Program-made: the position numbers and the translations under genes
In this document: positions 8,105 to 17,163 of the stretch, in pieces
How the letters are laid out: each line of letters begins with the position of its first letter
How positions within the stretch are numbered: position 1 is the stretch's first letter
Source: Streptococcus oralis
Lineage (GTDB): Bacteria; Bacillota; Bacilli; Lactobacillales; Streptococcaceae
Assembly (NCBI RefSeq): GCF_001983955.1
Contig: NZ_CP019562.1
Span: 620,001 to 684,000, forward strand
DNA length: 64,000 nucleotides
Direction of reading: 5' to 3'
The notes under the pieces: model-generated
Databases searched by the model: none
What the model saw: the letters and a program-made list of their open reading frames with translations, nothing else
Told to the model about the DNA's origin: nothing

Positions 8105-8920
8105 ATGAAATTTCTAACACTCAATACCCACAGTTGGATGGAGAAGGAAGCAGAGGAAAAATTCCAAATCTTACTCCAAGACATTCTTGATAAGGATTAT
8201 GATTTGATTTGTTTCCAAGAAATCAATCAAGAAATGACTTCGCCTGAGGGAGAGGTTAACAATCACTATCAAGCTTTACCATCAGCAGAACCCATTCATC
8301 AGGATCACTATGTCCGACTTCTGGTTGAAAAATTGGCTGAGAAAGGGAAAAACTACTACTGGACTTGGGCTTACAATCATATTGGCTATGACCGCTACCA
8401 TGAAGGCGTAGCTATCTTATCTAAAACACCTATTAAGGCGCGTGAGATTTTAGTATCAGATGTAGATGATCCAACGGACTACCATACTCGTCGCGTTGCC
8501 TTGGCTGAGACAGAGGTTGAAGGTAAGGAACTTGCTCTTGCAAGCGTTCATCTCTCTTGGTGGGATAAAGGTTTCCAAGAAGAATGGGCACGATTTGAGG
8601 CTGTACTAAAAGAGTTGAACAAACCTCTGATTTTAGCAGGTGATTTTAATAATCCAGCTGGTCAGGAAGGCTATCAAGCGATTTTAGCTAGCCCATTAGG
8701 ATTACAAGACGCGTTTGAAGTTGCGAAAGAAAGAAGTGGTAGCTACACCGTTCCACCAGAAATTGATGGTTGGAAAGGCAATACCGAGCCATTACGAATC
8801 GACTACGTCTTTACGACCAAAGAGTTAGAAGTAGAGAGTTTGCAAGTAGTTTTTGATGGCCAAAATAGTCCACAAGTCAGTGATCATTATGGTTTGAATG
8901 CTGTATTGACCTGGAAATAA
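8105..8920 (+). CDS. Endonuclease/exonuclease/phosphatase (EEP) family protein
   Basis: 271-residue cytoplasmic protein of the EEP fold, which includes phosphodiesterases, nucleases and sphingomyelinases that cleave phosphoester bonds with divalent metal. Motifs in order: FLTLNTHSW, CFQEIN (metal-binding Glu), ASVHLSWW, LAGDFNNPA (catalytic Asp and Asn), RIDYVF and the final SDHYGLNAV (catalytic His). There is no signal peptide. It starts 51 bp after the PTS gene and is flanked by two GTTGGAA hairpins. The substrate is not recognisable; the genomic link to sugar uptake hints at, but does not show, a sugar-phosphate or nucleotide substrate. Confidence 0.85.
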   Translation: MKFLTLNTHSWMEKEAEEKFQILLQDILDKDYDLICFQEINQEMTSPEGEVNNHYQALPSAEPIHQDHYVRLLVEKLAEKGKNYYWTWAYNHIGYDRYHEGVAILSKTPIKAREILVSDVDDPTDYHTRRVALAETEVEGKELALASVHLSWWDKGFQEEWARFEAVLKELNKPLILAGDFNNPAGQEGYQAILASPLGLQDAFEVAKERSGSYTVPPEIDGWKGNTEPLRIDYVFTTKELEVESLQVVFDGQNSPQVSDHYGLNAVLTWK

Positions 8921-8928
8921 TGAAAGAG

Positions 8929-8956
8929 GTTGGAACCAGAGAGTTCCAACTTTTTA
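8929..8956 (+). terminator. Terminator after the EEP-family gene
   Basis: GTTGGAAC ... GTTCCAAC hairpin (8929-8936 with 8943-8950) followed by five T. Confidence 0.85.
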
Positions 8957-9019
8957 ATCTATTCGAATCTTTACTACAGGACTGAGACTCAAATGGGGCT
9001 ACTGCAATAGGACAAAATA

Positions 9020-9028
9020 TGGTATAAT
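9020..9028 (+). promoter_or_regulatory. Extended -10 promoter of the DEAD-box helicase gene
   Basis: TGGTATAAT, with no convincing -35. It lies 24 bp before the ATG. Confidence 0.6.
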
Positions 9029-9052
9029 TGAAAGGATAGAATCGAGGATAGT

Positions 9053-10396
9053 ATGTCATTTAAGAAATTTCAATTTAAAAATTATATAGTAGAAGCCTTG
9101 GAGGAGTTGAAGTTTACGACTCCTACCGAGGTTCAGGAAAAGTTGATTCCTATTGTCTTGGCAGGTCGTGACTTGGTGGGCGAGTCAAAAACAGGTTCAG
9201 GAAAGACTCATACTTTCTTATTACCCATTTTCCAGCAATTAGATGAAACTAGCGATAGTGTGCAAGCGGTCATTACTGCACCAAGTCGTGAGTTGGCCAC
9301 TCAAATATACCAAGCAGCTCGTCAGATTGCAGTTCACTCAGATGTCGAAGTTCGTGTGGTTAATTATGTAGGTGGTACGGATAAGGCGCGTCAGATTGAA
9401 AAACTTGCCAGCAACCAACCACATATCGTTATCGGAACGCCAGGTCGCATCTATGACTTGGTCAAGTCTGGTGATTTGGCTATTCACAAGGCCAAGACCT
9501 TTGTAATTGATGAAGCAGATATGACCTTGGATATGGGATTCTTGGAAACCGTTGATAAGATTGCAGGGAGCCTTCCAAAAGACTTGCAATTCATGGTTTT
9601 TTCAGCGACGATTCCTCAAAAATTGCAACCATTCTTGAAGAAATACTTGTCAAATCCTGTCATGGAAAAAATCAAGACTAAAACAGTTATCTCAGCTACC
9701 ATTGATAACTGGTTGATTTCGACCAAGGGCCGCGACAAAAATGCTCAGATTTACCAGCTGACTCAGTTGATGCAGCCTTATTTAGCAATGATTTTTGTTA
9801 ACACAAAAACGCGTGCTGATGAGTTACATGCCTACTTGACTGCTCAAGGATTGAAGGTAGCTAAGATTCATGGAGACATTGCTCCTCGTGAACGCAAACG
9901 GATCATGAATCAGGTGAAAAATCTGGATTTTGAGTACATTGTCGCAACGGACTTGGCAGCGCGTGGAATTGATATTGAAGGGGTCAGCCATGTTATCAAT
10001 GATGCCATTCCGCAAGACTTGTCTTTCTTTGTTCACCGTGTTGGACGAACTGGGCGCAACGGACTGCCTGGTACAGCGATTACCCTTTACCAGCCAAGTG
10101 ATGACTCGGATATCCGTGAGTTAGAAAAATTAGGGATCAAGTTTACTCCTAAGATGGTCAAAGACGGAGAGTTTCAAGATACCTATGACCGTGATCGTCG
10201 TGCCAATCGTGAAAAGAAGCAGGATAAGCTTGATATTGAAATGATTGGCTTGGTCAAAAAGAAAAAGAAAAAGGTCAAACCAGGCTATAAGAAGAAGATT
10301 CAATGGGCGGTGGATGAAAAACGCCGCAAAACCAAGCGTGCTGAAAATCGCGCACGTGGCCGTGCAGAGCGAAAAGCCAAACGCCAAACATTTTAA
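9053..10396 (+). CDS. DEAD-box RNA helicase
   Basis: 447-residue ATP-dependent RNA helicase. Motifs: Q-motif region FTTPTEVQEKLIP, Walker A TGSGKT, PSRELATQ, TPGR, DEAD box (VIDEADMTLD), SAT, RGID and HRVGRTGR. The last 90 residues are very basic (a KKKKKVKPGYKKK stretch and several RGRAERKAKR-like segments) and would bind RNA. Size and tail suggest a CshB-like enzyme in cold adaptation, ribosome assembly or mRNA decay, but the exact orthologue is not certain. Own promoter and a strong terminator make it monocistronic. Confidence 0.9.
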   Translation: MSFKKFQFKNYIVEALEELKFTTPTEVQEKLIPIVLAGRDLVGESKTGSGKTHTFLLPIFQQLDETSDSVQAVITAPSRELATQIYQAARQIAVHSDVEVRVVNYVGGTDKARQIEKLASNQPHIVIGTPGRIYDLVKSGDLAIHKAKTFVIDEADMTLDMGFLETVDKIAGSLPKDLQFMVFSATIPQKLQPFLKKYLSNPVMEKIKTKTVISATIDNWLISTKGRDKNAQIYQLTQLMQPYLAMIFVNTKTRADELHAYLTAQGLKVAKIHGDIAPRERKRIMNQVKNLDFEYIVATDLAARGIDIEGVSHVINDAIPQDLSFFVHRVGRTGRNGLPGTAITLYQPSDDSDIRELEKLGIKFTPKMVKDGEFQDTYDRDRRANREKKQDKLDIEMIGLVKKKKKKVKPGYKKKIQWAVDEKRRKTKRAENRARGRAERKAKRQTF

Positions 10397-10435
10397 AAAC
10401 TCAGTAGAATCACCTGATTCTACTGAGTTTTTATT
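10397..10435 (+). terminator. Strong terminator after the DEAD-box gene
   Basis: AAACTCAGTAGAATCA and TGATTCTACTGAGTTT form a 16-bp perfect stem around CC, followed by T-rich sequence. Confidence 0.9.
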
Positions 10436-10553
10436 TCCGGAAATATTCAAAGGAGATAATAATTATATATTTTAAATAATTTAATTTATAAAACAGTAAT
10501 TGCTTTAAAACCTTTTTTAGACCAATATTTTATTGAAATCGTAAGGAAAAAAA

Positions 10554-10616
10554 TTGAAAACTATACAAAATTGTGTTATCATACTATAAAAAAATCGGAT
10601 TATATAATATGATCCG
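10554..10616 (+). promoter_or_regulatory. Promoter region of the vWA surface protein
   Basis: Candidate -35 TTGAAA at 10554-10559, 17-bp spacer, extended -10 TGTTATCAT ending at 10582. Further on, CGGAT at 10596-10600 and ATCCG at 10612-10616 flank TATATAATAT, forming a short inverted repeat that could be an operator or an alternative start site. The stretch from 10436 holds no gene. Confidence 0.5.
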
Positions 10617-10637
10617 TGAAAAGAAAAGGGGACTTCT

Positions 10638-12017
10638 ATGGATAAATCATTTATGAAACAACAACGTTTTTCATTCCGTAAAATGAAAGTTGGGTTGGCT
10701 TCTGTAGCAATTTTGTTTGCTTTTGCTCAGGTCGGACAAGTGTCTGCAGATGAAACAACACAACCGGCATCTACTTCAGCTGAAACAGTAAAGAAAACCG
10801 AAGCAAATAAATCTGCAGTCGAAGCTGCTTTAGCAGAAATTAAAGCTGATGAGGCGAAACCAGTCGTTAACCAATCAGATGCAAAACCTGGAGAACTTGT
10901 TGATGTTTCTAAGAAGGTTTCACCTATTGACGTGAAAGAACGCCAAGAAGGTGATCAAAAGATTCATGAAGAAACTGCAACAGTCGAAGTCACAAAGACA
11001 GAAGTGGCACCTGTAAAAAGTGAAGAACTTCCTGCTCCAAAGACTGAAACAACTGAGAGTACAGTGAGTGGGAAAGATGAAGATGGAAATTCTTATACCC
11101 AATATGAACGTGTTGATAAAACAACTACAGTCGAAATTAAGAAAGCGACAAGAACGATTTCAAAATCTAACTCTGCCGATATCGTTTTTGTTGTTGACCG
11201 TTCAGCATCTATGTATCGAACTATTGACACTGTCCGTAACAATATCAATGAGTTTGCAAGAAATCTTGCTAAAGATGGAGTAGCAGCACGTTTTGGATTA
11301 GCTACCTTTAGTGATGAAGTATATGGACGTATAGGTGGATTAGCAGATGAGGGTACAATTTTAACAAAATTTAATGAATCTTATTTTACCTCTGACCCAG
11401 CTGAGCTTGAAAAAGCCTTAGCAGGCATTAAGATTGCACATAGTGGAGACTTCCCTGAAACATCTACACCTGCTCTTACACAAATTATTTCAACCTACGA
11501 CTGGTCTAAGTCACCTAAAAATAAAAAGTTTGTCGTATTGTTGACAGATGCTCCAATGAAGGAGGATCCTTCAATTCCAACGATGGCGAATACTCTTGCG
11601 TCTTTGAAAGCCGCAAAAATCGAAAGAATTGTTGCAACTTCGACAGGGACCGATATTAGCTATAAAGATTTTGTATCTGAAGGTCGATTAATGAATATTG
11701 ATCGTAACTTGGCTGATTCTTTAACTAAGGATGCAACTACATGGATTGTTGAAACTGTAACTGAAGGACACAATTACAAGGTAACGAAAGATAATTACCA
11801 ATTTTACCTAGAACGTCGTACAACACTACCTATTGCTCAGACAGGAAGTGCGACTCCAACTACCACAGTTCCAGTAGCTACAGCTTATAAAAAAGAAGTG
11901 GCGAAACTCCCTGATACAGGAAGTAATGATACAGCGAACTATGGTATTGTGGGACTTGGCCTCCTAATGGCTGGACTTGGCTTAACTGTAAGCAATAGAA
12001 AGTCTAAGGAACAGTAA
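10638..12017 (+). CDS. LPxTG-anchored von Willebrand factor A domain protein
   Basis: 459-residue cell-wall protein. Residues 1-37 form a signal peptide of YSIRK type (FSFRKMKVGLASVAILFAFA, cleavage near VSA-DE). Residues 40-160 are Thr/Glu/Lys-rich and probably extended. A vWA domain (about 175-380) follows with an intact MIDAS metal site: DRSAS (DxSxS), a Thr after PETST, and Asp in LLTDAPM. The C-terminus is LPDTG, a membrane segment and a basic tail, for sortase A. vWA domains bind host proteins or other surface proteins through the metal. It is monocistronic, between a strong terminator and the metK leader. The vWA family is clear; the ligand is unknown. It could be an adhesin related to pilus-tip proteins but is far shorter than those. 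Confidence 0.88.
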   Translation: MDKSFMKQQRFSFRKMKVGLASVAILFAFAQVGQVSADETTQPASTSAETVKKTEANKSAVEAALAEIKADEAKPVVNQSDAKPGELVDVSKKVSPIDVKERQEGDQKIHEETATVEVTKTEVAPVKSEELPAPKTETTESTVSGKDEDGNSYTQYERVDKTTTVEIKKATRTISKSNSADIVFVVDRSASMYRTIDTVRNNINEFARNLAKDGVAARFGLATFSDEVYGRIGGLADEGTILTKFNESYFTSDPAELEKALAGIKIAHSGDFPETSTPALTQIISTYDWSKSPKNKKFVVLLTDAPMKEDPSIPTMANTLASLKAAKIERIVATSTGTDISYKDFVSEGRLMNIDRNLADSLTKDATTWIVETVTEGHNYKVTKDNYQFYLERRTTLPIAQTGSATPTTTVPVATAYKKEVAKLPDTGSNDTANYGIVGLGLLMAGLGLTVSNRKSKEQ

Positions 12018-12144
12018 GCCTAACTGGAAGATTGTTTGTAAGAATATTGTGATAAAAAATAGGTAGTTTGTAAACGAAGTATGCAGATAAGCATAGGTAT
12101 GAGCTTCTGTATTATGGAGTACAAACCGAATTTTTATGACCAGA

Positions 12145-12168
12145 AAAGAGCCGTAAGGTTCTTTTTTC
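12145..12168 (+). terminator. Terminator before the metK leader
   Basis: AAGAGCC GTAA GGTTCTT followed by a T-run. It lies about 130 bp after the vWA gene; 12018-12144 between them shows nothing recognisable. Confidence 0.65.
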
Positions 12169-12203
12169 GATTTCGAGAAAATACTGCAAAAAAAAGTAAA
12201 AAG

Positions 12204-12212
12204 TGGTATAAT
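12204..12212 (+). promoter_or_regulatory. Extended -10 promoter of metK
   Basis: TGGTATAAT. Transcription would start near 12219, just before the riboswitch P1 strand at 12227. Confidence 0.7.
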
Positions 12213-12226
12213 GATAAGGTTATATA

Positions 12227-12465
12227 GTCCCGATAAGATGGTAGAAATTTCTATCAGTACTTTGTAACTCGCAAAGAATGACGGCTCCAAAGTCGCTCGT
12301 CCTTCTACGGTTGCCGCTATAACGCGATCACCCTATGCGCCTTACTAGCTTCAGAAATAAAAAAGTATCGTTTATATTTCTTTCGAGTCGTAACTCTTAG
12401 ACGATAGAAATACCTATCAGTACTTTGTAACTCTATAACAATATTTTTTAAGGGGGGACATTTTT
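12227..12465 (+). promoter_or_regulatory. SMK (SAM-III) riboswitch upstream of metK
   Basis: This riboswitch class, known from Lactobacillales metK leaders, binds S-adenosylmethionine and hides the ribosome binding site. GUCCC at 12227-12231 can pair with GGGAC at 12455-12459, inside the AAGGGGGGAC Shine-Dalgarno region, to form P1. Downstream of the 5' strand come CGAUAAGAUGG, a GGUAGAAAUUUCUAUC hairpin and AGUACUUUGUAAC, which parallel the conserved SMK core (CCCGAAAGGAUGG ... GCCUUGUAACC). Oddly, the 34-nt block 12237-12270 recurs at 12400-12433 with four changes, and about 130 nt lie between the copies. Class assignment is from memory of the consensus. Confidence 0.8.
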
Positions 12466-13656
12466 ATGTCAGAACGTAAATTATTCACGTCTGAATCTGT
12501 ATCTGAGGGGCATCCGGATAAGATTGCAGACCAAATTTCAGATGCGATTTTGGATGCTATTTTAGCTAAAGATCCAGATGCGCACGTTGCTGCCGAGACA
12601 GCTGTATACACAGGTTCGGTTCATGTTTTTGGTGAAATTTCTACACATGCTTATGTAGATATTAACCGAGTGGTTCGTGATACCATTGCAGAGATTGGTT
12701 ATACCAATACAGAGTATGGTTTTTCTGCGGAGACCGTTGGAGTTCATCCGTCACTTGTTGAGCAGTCACCAGATATCGCCCAAGGTGTTAACGAAGCCTT
12801 GGAAGTTCGTGGAAATGCGGATCAAGATCCACTGGACTTGATTGGAGCTGGAGACCAAGGTCTCATGTTTGGATTTGCAGTAGATGAGACAGAGGAACTC
12901 ATGCCATTGCCAATTTCACTCAGTCATAAACTGGTTCGTCGTTTGGCAGAACTTCGCAAGTCTGGTGAAATCAGCTATCTTCGCCCTGATGCTAAATCAC
13001 AAGTTACAGTTGAGTATGATGAAAATGACCGTCCAGTGCGCGTGGACACAGTCGTAATTTCAACTCAGCACGATCCAGAAGTCAGCAACGAACAAATTCA
13101 CAAAGATGTGATTAACAAGGTCATTAAAGAAGTTATTCCGGCTTCTTACTTGGATGAGCAAACAAAATTCTTCATCAATCCAACTGGTCGTTTTGTAATC
13201 GGTGGACCTCAAGGAGACTCAGGTTTGACTGGTCGTAAGATTATCGTGGATACCTATGGTGGCTACTCTCGTCATGGTGGTGGTGCCTTCTCAGGTAAGG
13301 ATGCGACGAAGGTGGACCGTTCAGCCTCTTATGCAGCTCGCTACATTGCCAAGAACATCGTTGCAGCAGGCCTTGCTAAGAAGGCAGAAGTACAATTGGC
13401 CTATGCTATCGGGGTGGCGCAACCTGTTTCTGTTCGTATCGATACTTTTGGTACAGGAACAGTAGCTGAAAGCAAGCTTGAAAAAGCAGCGCGTCAAATC
13501 TTTGACCTTCGTCCTGCAGGAATTATCCAAATGCTAGACCTTAAACGTCCAATTTACCGTCAAACAGCGGCTTATGGACACATGGGACGTACAGATATTG
13601 ACCTTCCATGGGAACGTTTGGACAAGGTAGATGCATTAAAAGAAGCTGTGAAATAA
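12466..13656 (+). CDS. metK: S-adenosylmethionine synthetase
   Basis: 396-residue cytosolic enzyme that makes S-adenosylmethionine from methionine and ATP. The N-terminal [13 protein letters not shown], the ATP-binding [12 protein letters not shown] and the P-loop-like GGGAFSGKD are all intact, and the length is normal. The ATG at 12466 follows AGGGGGG by a usual distance, and that ribosome binding site is the 3' strand of the SMK riboswitch, so translation should fall when SAM is plentiful. Monocistronic, with a terminator directly after. Confidence 0.97.
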   Translation: MSERKLFTSESVSEGHPDKIADQISDAILDAILAKDPDAHVAAETAVYTGSVHVFGEISTHAYVDINRVVRDTIAEIGYTNTEYGFSAETVGVHPSLVEQSPDIAQGVNEALEVRGNADQDPLDLIGAGDQGLMFGFAVDETEELMPLPISLSHKLVRRLAELRKSGEISYLRPDAKSQVTVEYDENDRPVRVDTVVISTQHDPEVSNEQIHKDVINKVIKEVIPASYLDEQTKFFINPTGRFVIGGPQGDSGLTGRKIIVDTYGGYSRHGGGAFSGKDATKVDRSASYAARYIAKNIVAAGLAKKAEVQLAYAIGVAQPVSVRIDTFGTGTVAESKLEKAARQIFDLRPAGIIQMLDLKRPIYRQTAAYGHMGRTDIDLPWERLDKVDALKEAVK

Positions 13657-13660
13657 AATT

Positions 13661-13695
13661 AAAAGATTGGTAGCTGTGAACTACCAATCTTTTTT
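13661..13695 (+). terminator. Terminator after metK
   Basis: AAAAGATTGGTAG CTGTGAA CTACCAATCTTTTTT. Confidence 0.88.
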
Positions 13696-13699
13696 GCAA

Positions 13700-13730
13700 A
13701 AGAAAACCAGCTTTTGGCTGGTCTTCTTAT
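13700..13730. terminator. Terminator between metK and DUF1827 (bidirectional)
   Basis: AGAAAACCAGC TTTT GGCTGGTCTTCT stem with T-rich flank. On the minus strand it follows the DUF1827 stop codon. Confidence 0.7.
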
Positions 13731-14026
13731 TTTATAGGGATTGAAATCTCAATCAATTTATCTGAATAAAGCGTCTTGATATTGGCTTCATCAATGCTAC
13801 CTTTGTCGATTTTACGTTTCAAGAAGAAGTCTTGGATGGTTTCGATTTCAGGTTCACGAATAGCTCGGTGTTTGTTGGAAATGAGGATTTCATAGTGAAG
13901 CGGGGCTTGCGTGAAAACTACATCTGTGTTTCCAGCAGAATAAACCTCGACAAGAGTTGCGTCTGTGCTTTCTAATTGGCTTTTAACAAGTTGCGAGTGT
14001 GAGTTTGTCGTATTGATAAGCTTCAT
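13727..14026 (-). CDS. DUF1827 family protein
   Basis: 99-residue small soluble protein with no signal peptide or membrane segment. The start MKLINTTNSHSQLVKSQL and the core TLVEVYSAGNTDVVFTQAP match my memory of the DUF1827 family of streptococci and lactococci, whose function is not known. It lies downstream of the Nudix gene on the same strand (58 bp gap) and convergent with metK. Family recognition is from memory, so moderate confidence; the gene itself is well supported by an intact frame between clear signals. Confidence 0.75.
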   Translation of the reverse strand: MKLINTTNSHSQLVKSQLESTDATLVEVYSAGNTDVVFTQAPLHYEILISNKHRAIREPEIETIQDFFLKRKIDKGSIDEANIKTLYSDKLIEISIPIK

Positions 14027-14084
14027 AACAGTTCCTCCGATTTTCTAACTCTATTATAGCACTTTTTGGATAAAATCGTGTATT

Positions 14085-14537
14085 TTAGTCAATTCCATGC
14101 TGGATTTTCCAAGCTTCTATTCCCCATTTATGGCTACCACGTTTGAGTTTTTCTATTGCCTCGTCAATAGGGAACCAGGCGATATGATTAAAATCTTCCA
14201 ATGGTTTTTGTACTTCTTGGAAAGAAATAGCTTCATAGAGATAAGCTGGGTTGTAGTAGTAGGTATCACGGTGGCGAGAGTAGAAATACTCATCAGCTTG
14301 TCCATAATAGGTTCCAATCTCAGCTGTAAAGCCAAGTTCTTCGATTAGTTCTCTCTTCAGTGCTTCTTGATGATCTTCGCCTGCTTCAATCTCTCCACCT
14401 GGCAAGAACCAAGCACCATTGGGAGCTTGGACTAAGACGATTTGTTTTTTCTCCACATCCGGAATAACTGCGTACACGCCATAGCGAGGCTGGTAAGTCA
14501 CATTCTCTTTTTTTTCACCAAAAGTTGGGTTTGCCAT
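14085..14537 (-). CDS. Nudix hydrolase (MutT family)
   Basis: 150-residue Nudix enzyme that hydrolyses a nucleoside diphosphate linked to another group, using magnesium. The Nudix box GX5EX7REX2EEXG is perfect (GEIEAGE ... RELIEELGF). The open frame reaches 14600, but I take the Met at 14537 (MANPTFGEK) because the upstream part contains the promoter. The substrate is unknown; streptococcal relatives are named only as MutT/Nudix. It may be co-transcribed with DUF1827. Confidence 0.9.
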   Translation of the reverse strand: MANPTFGEKKENVTYQPRYGVYAVIPDVEKKQIVLVQAPNGAWFLPGGEIEAGEDHQEALKRELIEELGFTAEIGTYYGQADEYFYSRHRDTYYYNPAYLYEAISFQEVQKPLEDFNHIAWFPIDEAIEKLKRGSHKWGIEAWKIQHGID

Positions 14538-14571
14538 TGCATTTTCCTCATTCTCTAGTATCTTTATTATT

Positions 14572-14600
14572 ATCATAATGGACGAGGGGCTAGCTGTCAA
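14572..14600 (-). promoter_or_regulatory. Promoter of the Nudix gene
   Basis: On the minus strand: -35 TTGACA (14600-14595), 17-bp spacer, -10 TATGAT (14577-14572). Its position inside the longer open frame decides for the shorter protein start at 14537. Confidence 0.8.
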
Positions 14601-14618
14601 GGTTTTACAGTTATTTTA

Positions 14619-14656
14619 GTAAAAAAGGTGCAGAAAATGATAGACTTTCTGCACTT
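14619..14656 (-). terminator. Terminator after clpE
   Basis: Minus strand: GTGCAGAAA ... TTTCTGCAC followed by CTTTTTT. Confidence 0.85.
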
Positions 14657-14667
14657 GTTAGATAGAT

Positions 14668-16926
14668 TTATTCTTCTCTTTCAGAAGCAATCTCTTCTGT
14701 TTTTTCAGTTTTTTTGGCAGATTTGATTTGAATCTTGCCATTGCTTGTCATAACTGCCTTGAGGTCTTTTTCACTTGGGTTTTCAAGGTAGTAGTCTGTG
14801 ATAGCATCCTCGATATGGTCTTGAATGGTACGGCGGAGTGGGCGCGCCCCCATTTTTGGATCATAACCTAGGTCAACTAACTTTTCCTTGACTTTGTCCG
14901 TTACATCTAAATGAATGTTGTTGCTGGAGAGGCGTTTGTTAACATCTACTAGCATGAGTTCGACGATTTGAAGAAGGTTGTCCTTGCTGAGAGCTTTGAA
15001 CTCGATGATGCCGTCAAAACGGTTCATAAACTCTGGACTAAAGAAGTTGCCAAGTTCACCAAGGACAGAGTTGGTTCGCCCTTCACGAGCGGCTCCAAAA
15101 CCAACGCTGGCTTCGGCCTTACCAGTTCCAGCATTTGAAGTCATGATAATGATGGCATCCTTAAAGCTAACTGTGCGTCCTTGCCCATCTGTCAAACGAC
15201 CATCGTCCAAGACTTGAAGGAACATGTGCATCACATCTGGATGGGCTTTCTCGACCTCATCGAGAAGGATGAGAGAATATGGGTTGCGACGAACCTTTTC
15301 AGTCAGCTGCCCAGCTTCATCATAACCAACATAACCTGGAGGGGCTCCGACCAATTTAGCCACACTGTGTTTTTCCATGTATTCACTCATATCAAAGCGA
15401 ATCATGCTGTCAGCAGAACCAAAGAGCTCAATGGCTAGTTGTTTAGAGAGTTCTGTCTTACCGACACCAGTTGGTCCGACAAAGAGGAAGCTTCCGATTG
15501 GGCGGTTAGGAGTTCCAAGTCCAACACGATTACGACGGATGGCCTTGGCAATCTTATCGACAGCTTCATCTTGACCAATGACATGAGCTTTGAGGTCGTC
15601 TGCTAGATGGATAAGCTGAGACTGTTCTTTTTCTTTGAGTTCTCCAACAGGGATATTGGTTTTCTGCTCAATGATATGTTCGATTGTTTTCTCGCTGATG
15701 ATTGGAGTATCCTGATCTGTCACCTTGTTCTTTTGCATTTCTTTGTACTTGGCAATCTGATCGCGGAAATAAGCAGCCTTTTCAAAGTCTTCCTCTCGTG
15801 TAGCTTGCGCCTTGAGATTTTCAGCTTCAATTAAACGCTGATCAATCACTTTAGGATCAACAAAATTCAGTGTCAGATTCATCTTAGAACCAGCTTCATC
15901 CAACAGGTCAATAGCCTTGTCTGGCAAGAAGCGGTCTTGGATATAGCGGTTGGAAAGATTTGCAGCAGCTTCGATAGCAGCATCAGTATACTTGACGTGA
16001 TGGTAGTCTTCGTATTTCTTTTGAACTCCTTTAAGGATGATAATGGTTTCTTCGACAGTTGGTTCATCTACCTTGACAGGCTGCATACGGCGCTCTAGAG
16101 CAGCATCTTTTTCAATGATGCGGTATTCATTGAGAGTAGTGGCACCAACCATTTGCAATTCACCACGGGCAAGAGCAGGTTTGAGGATATTTCCTGCATC
16201 CATATTGCCATCGCCAGCAGATCCTGCACCAACAATTTCATGGATTTCGTCGATAAAGAGGATGATGTCCTCACGTTTGCGAATTTCTTCCATGAGTTTT
16301 TGCATACGTTCTTCAAATTGGCCTCGAATCCCTGTTCCTTGAACTAGACTAACCACATCCAGACGGATGACCTGCTTGCCTTGGAGTTTATGGGGAACAT
16401 CACCATCGACAATCTTCTGAGCTAGACCCTCAACAACAGCTGTTTTACCAACACCTGGTTCTCCGATAAGGACAGGATTGTTCTTGGTTCGACGGTTGAG
16501 GATTTCAATAACGCGGATAATCTCCTCATCTCGACCGATAACAGGGTCGATATCTCCCCGACGAGCAATCTCAGTAATATTGATACCATATTCCTCTAGG
16601 AGTCCTTTTTCTTGACTAGGAGGTGTTTGAACAGGTCCGCGGTTTTGAGGTCCATAACCACCGTTTCCTCCATATCCTCCACCAGATTGAGTTGGAGGGA
16701 CGTTATTTGAAGAAGGTTTGAAATTGTTCAAATCATTGAAAAAGTCGCCGAAAGGATCAAAGTCATGATTGTTTAAGTCAGTCATTCCTTTAAAGAGGGT
16801 ATTATTTGGATCTGTTTTGATAATTTTATAGCAATTTTGACAGAGATCAATTTGCTTTTGCTGTCCATTGATATTGGTATACAGATGAATTGTTGAGTCG
16901 TTAATTTTACAGTTTTGACAGAGCAT
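14668..16926 (-). CDS. clpE: ClpE, Clp protease ATP-binding subunit
   Basis: 752-residue AAA+ unfoldase that feeds damaged proteins to ClpP. An N-terminal zinc finger (Cys3, Cys6, Cys29, Cys32) is the mark of ClpE. A Gly/Asn-rich linker follows. The first AAA+ module has Walker A GEPGVGKT, the second GPTGVGKT, with a UVR-like segment between ([17 protein letters not shown]) and the C-terminal Clp domain ending near [16 protein letters not shown]. In streptococci clpE is heat-induced and repressed by CtsR; a CtsR box is visible upstream. All motifs are intact. Confidence 0.96.
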   Translation of the reverse strand: MLCQNCKINDSTIHLYTNINGQQKQIDLCQNCYKIIKTDPNNTLFKGMTDLNNHDFDPFGDFFNDLNNFKPSSNNVPPTQSGGGYGGNGGYGPQNRGPVQTPPSQEKGLLEEYGINITEIARRGDIDPVIGRDEEIIRVIEILNRRTKNNPVLIGEPGVGKTAVVEGLAQKIVDGDVPHKLQGKQVIRLDVVSLVQGTGIRGQFEERMQKLMEEIRKREDIILFIDEIHEIVGAGSAGDGNMDAGNILKPALARGELQMVGATTLNEYRIIEKDAALERRMQPVKVDEPTVEETIIILKGVQKKYEDYHHVKYTDAAIEAAANLSNRYIQDRFLPDKAIDLLDEAGSKMNLTLNFVDPKVIDQRLIEAENLKAQATREEDFEKAAYFRDQIAKYKEMQKNKVTDQDTPIISEKTIEHIIEQKTNIPVGELKEKEQSQLIHLADDLKAHVIGQDEAVDKIAKAIRRNRVGLGTPNRPIGSFLFVGPTGVGKTELSKQLAIELFGSADSMIRFDMSEYMEKHSVAKLVGAPPGYVGYDEAGQLTEKVRRNPYSLILLDEVEKAHPDVMHMFLQVLDDGRLTDGQGRTVSFKDAIIIMTSNAGTGKAEASVGFGAAREGRTNSVLGELGNFFSPEFMNRFDGIIEFKALSKDNLLQIVELMLVDVNKRLSSNNIHLDVTDKVKEKLVDLGYDPKMGARPLRRTIQDHIEDAITDYYLENPSEKDLKAVMTSNGKIQIKSAKKTEKTEEIASEREE

Positions 16927-16967
16927 ACATCTACCTCATTTCATTCTTATTCTTGGCCTAAGAAAAA

Positions 16968-17025
16968 GGTCAAGAATAGTCAAAGTTTTATACTCTCATT
17001 ATAGCATGATTAAGGTGTAAAGCAA
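16968..17025 (-). promoter_or_regulatory. clpE promoter with CtsR operator
   Basis: Minus strand: -35 TTGCTT (17025-17020), 16-bp spacer, extended -10 TGCTATAAT (-10 hexamer 17003-16998). On the plus strand 16968-16984 reads GGTCAAGAATAGTCAAA, which matches the CtsR heptad repeat GGTCAAANANRGTCAAA at all but one position and sits at the transcription start. This predicts CtsR repression of clpE and induction by heat. Confidence 0.85.
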
Positions 17026-17095
17026 GTAAAAAGATTGGGAAGTGGTCGTTTTTAAAAGAAGGATCTATGGAGAATCCAGCGACATTGAAGGTAAG

Positions 17096-17163
17096 AAAAA
17101 ATCCCATTTGTGGTGACAAAAAGGATTCTCATTCATCGGGCCTTACTGCCCGTTGTTTTTATA
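17096..17163. terminator. Opposed terminators downstream of the YkuJ-like gene
   Basis: Minus strand: AATCC ... GGGATT followed by TTTTTC (17128-17096) would end the minus-strand gene. Plus strand: CGGGC CTTACT GCCCG TTGTTTTT (17138-17160) faces the other way although no plus-strand gene ends here. Confidence 0.6.

Noticed and set aside
14538..14600. Longer N-terminus for the Nudix protein
   Set aside because: The segment contains a consensus promoter (TTGACA-17-TATGAT) on the same strand.
17030..17163. Possible plus-strand small RNA ending at the CGGGC/GCCCG terminator
   Set aside because: No convincing plus-strand promoter was found; the hairpins can be explained as terminators for flanking transcription.
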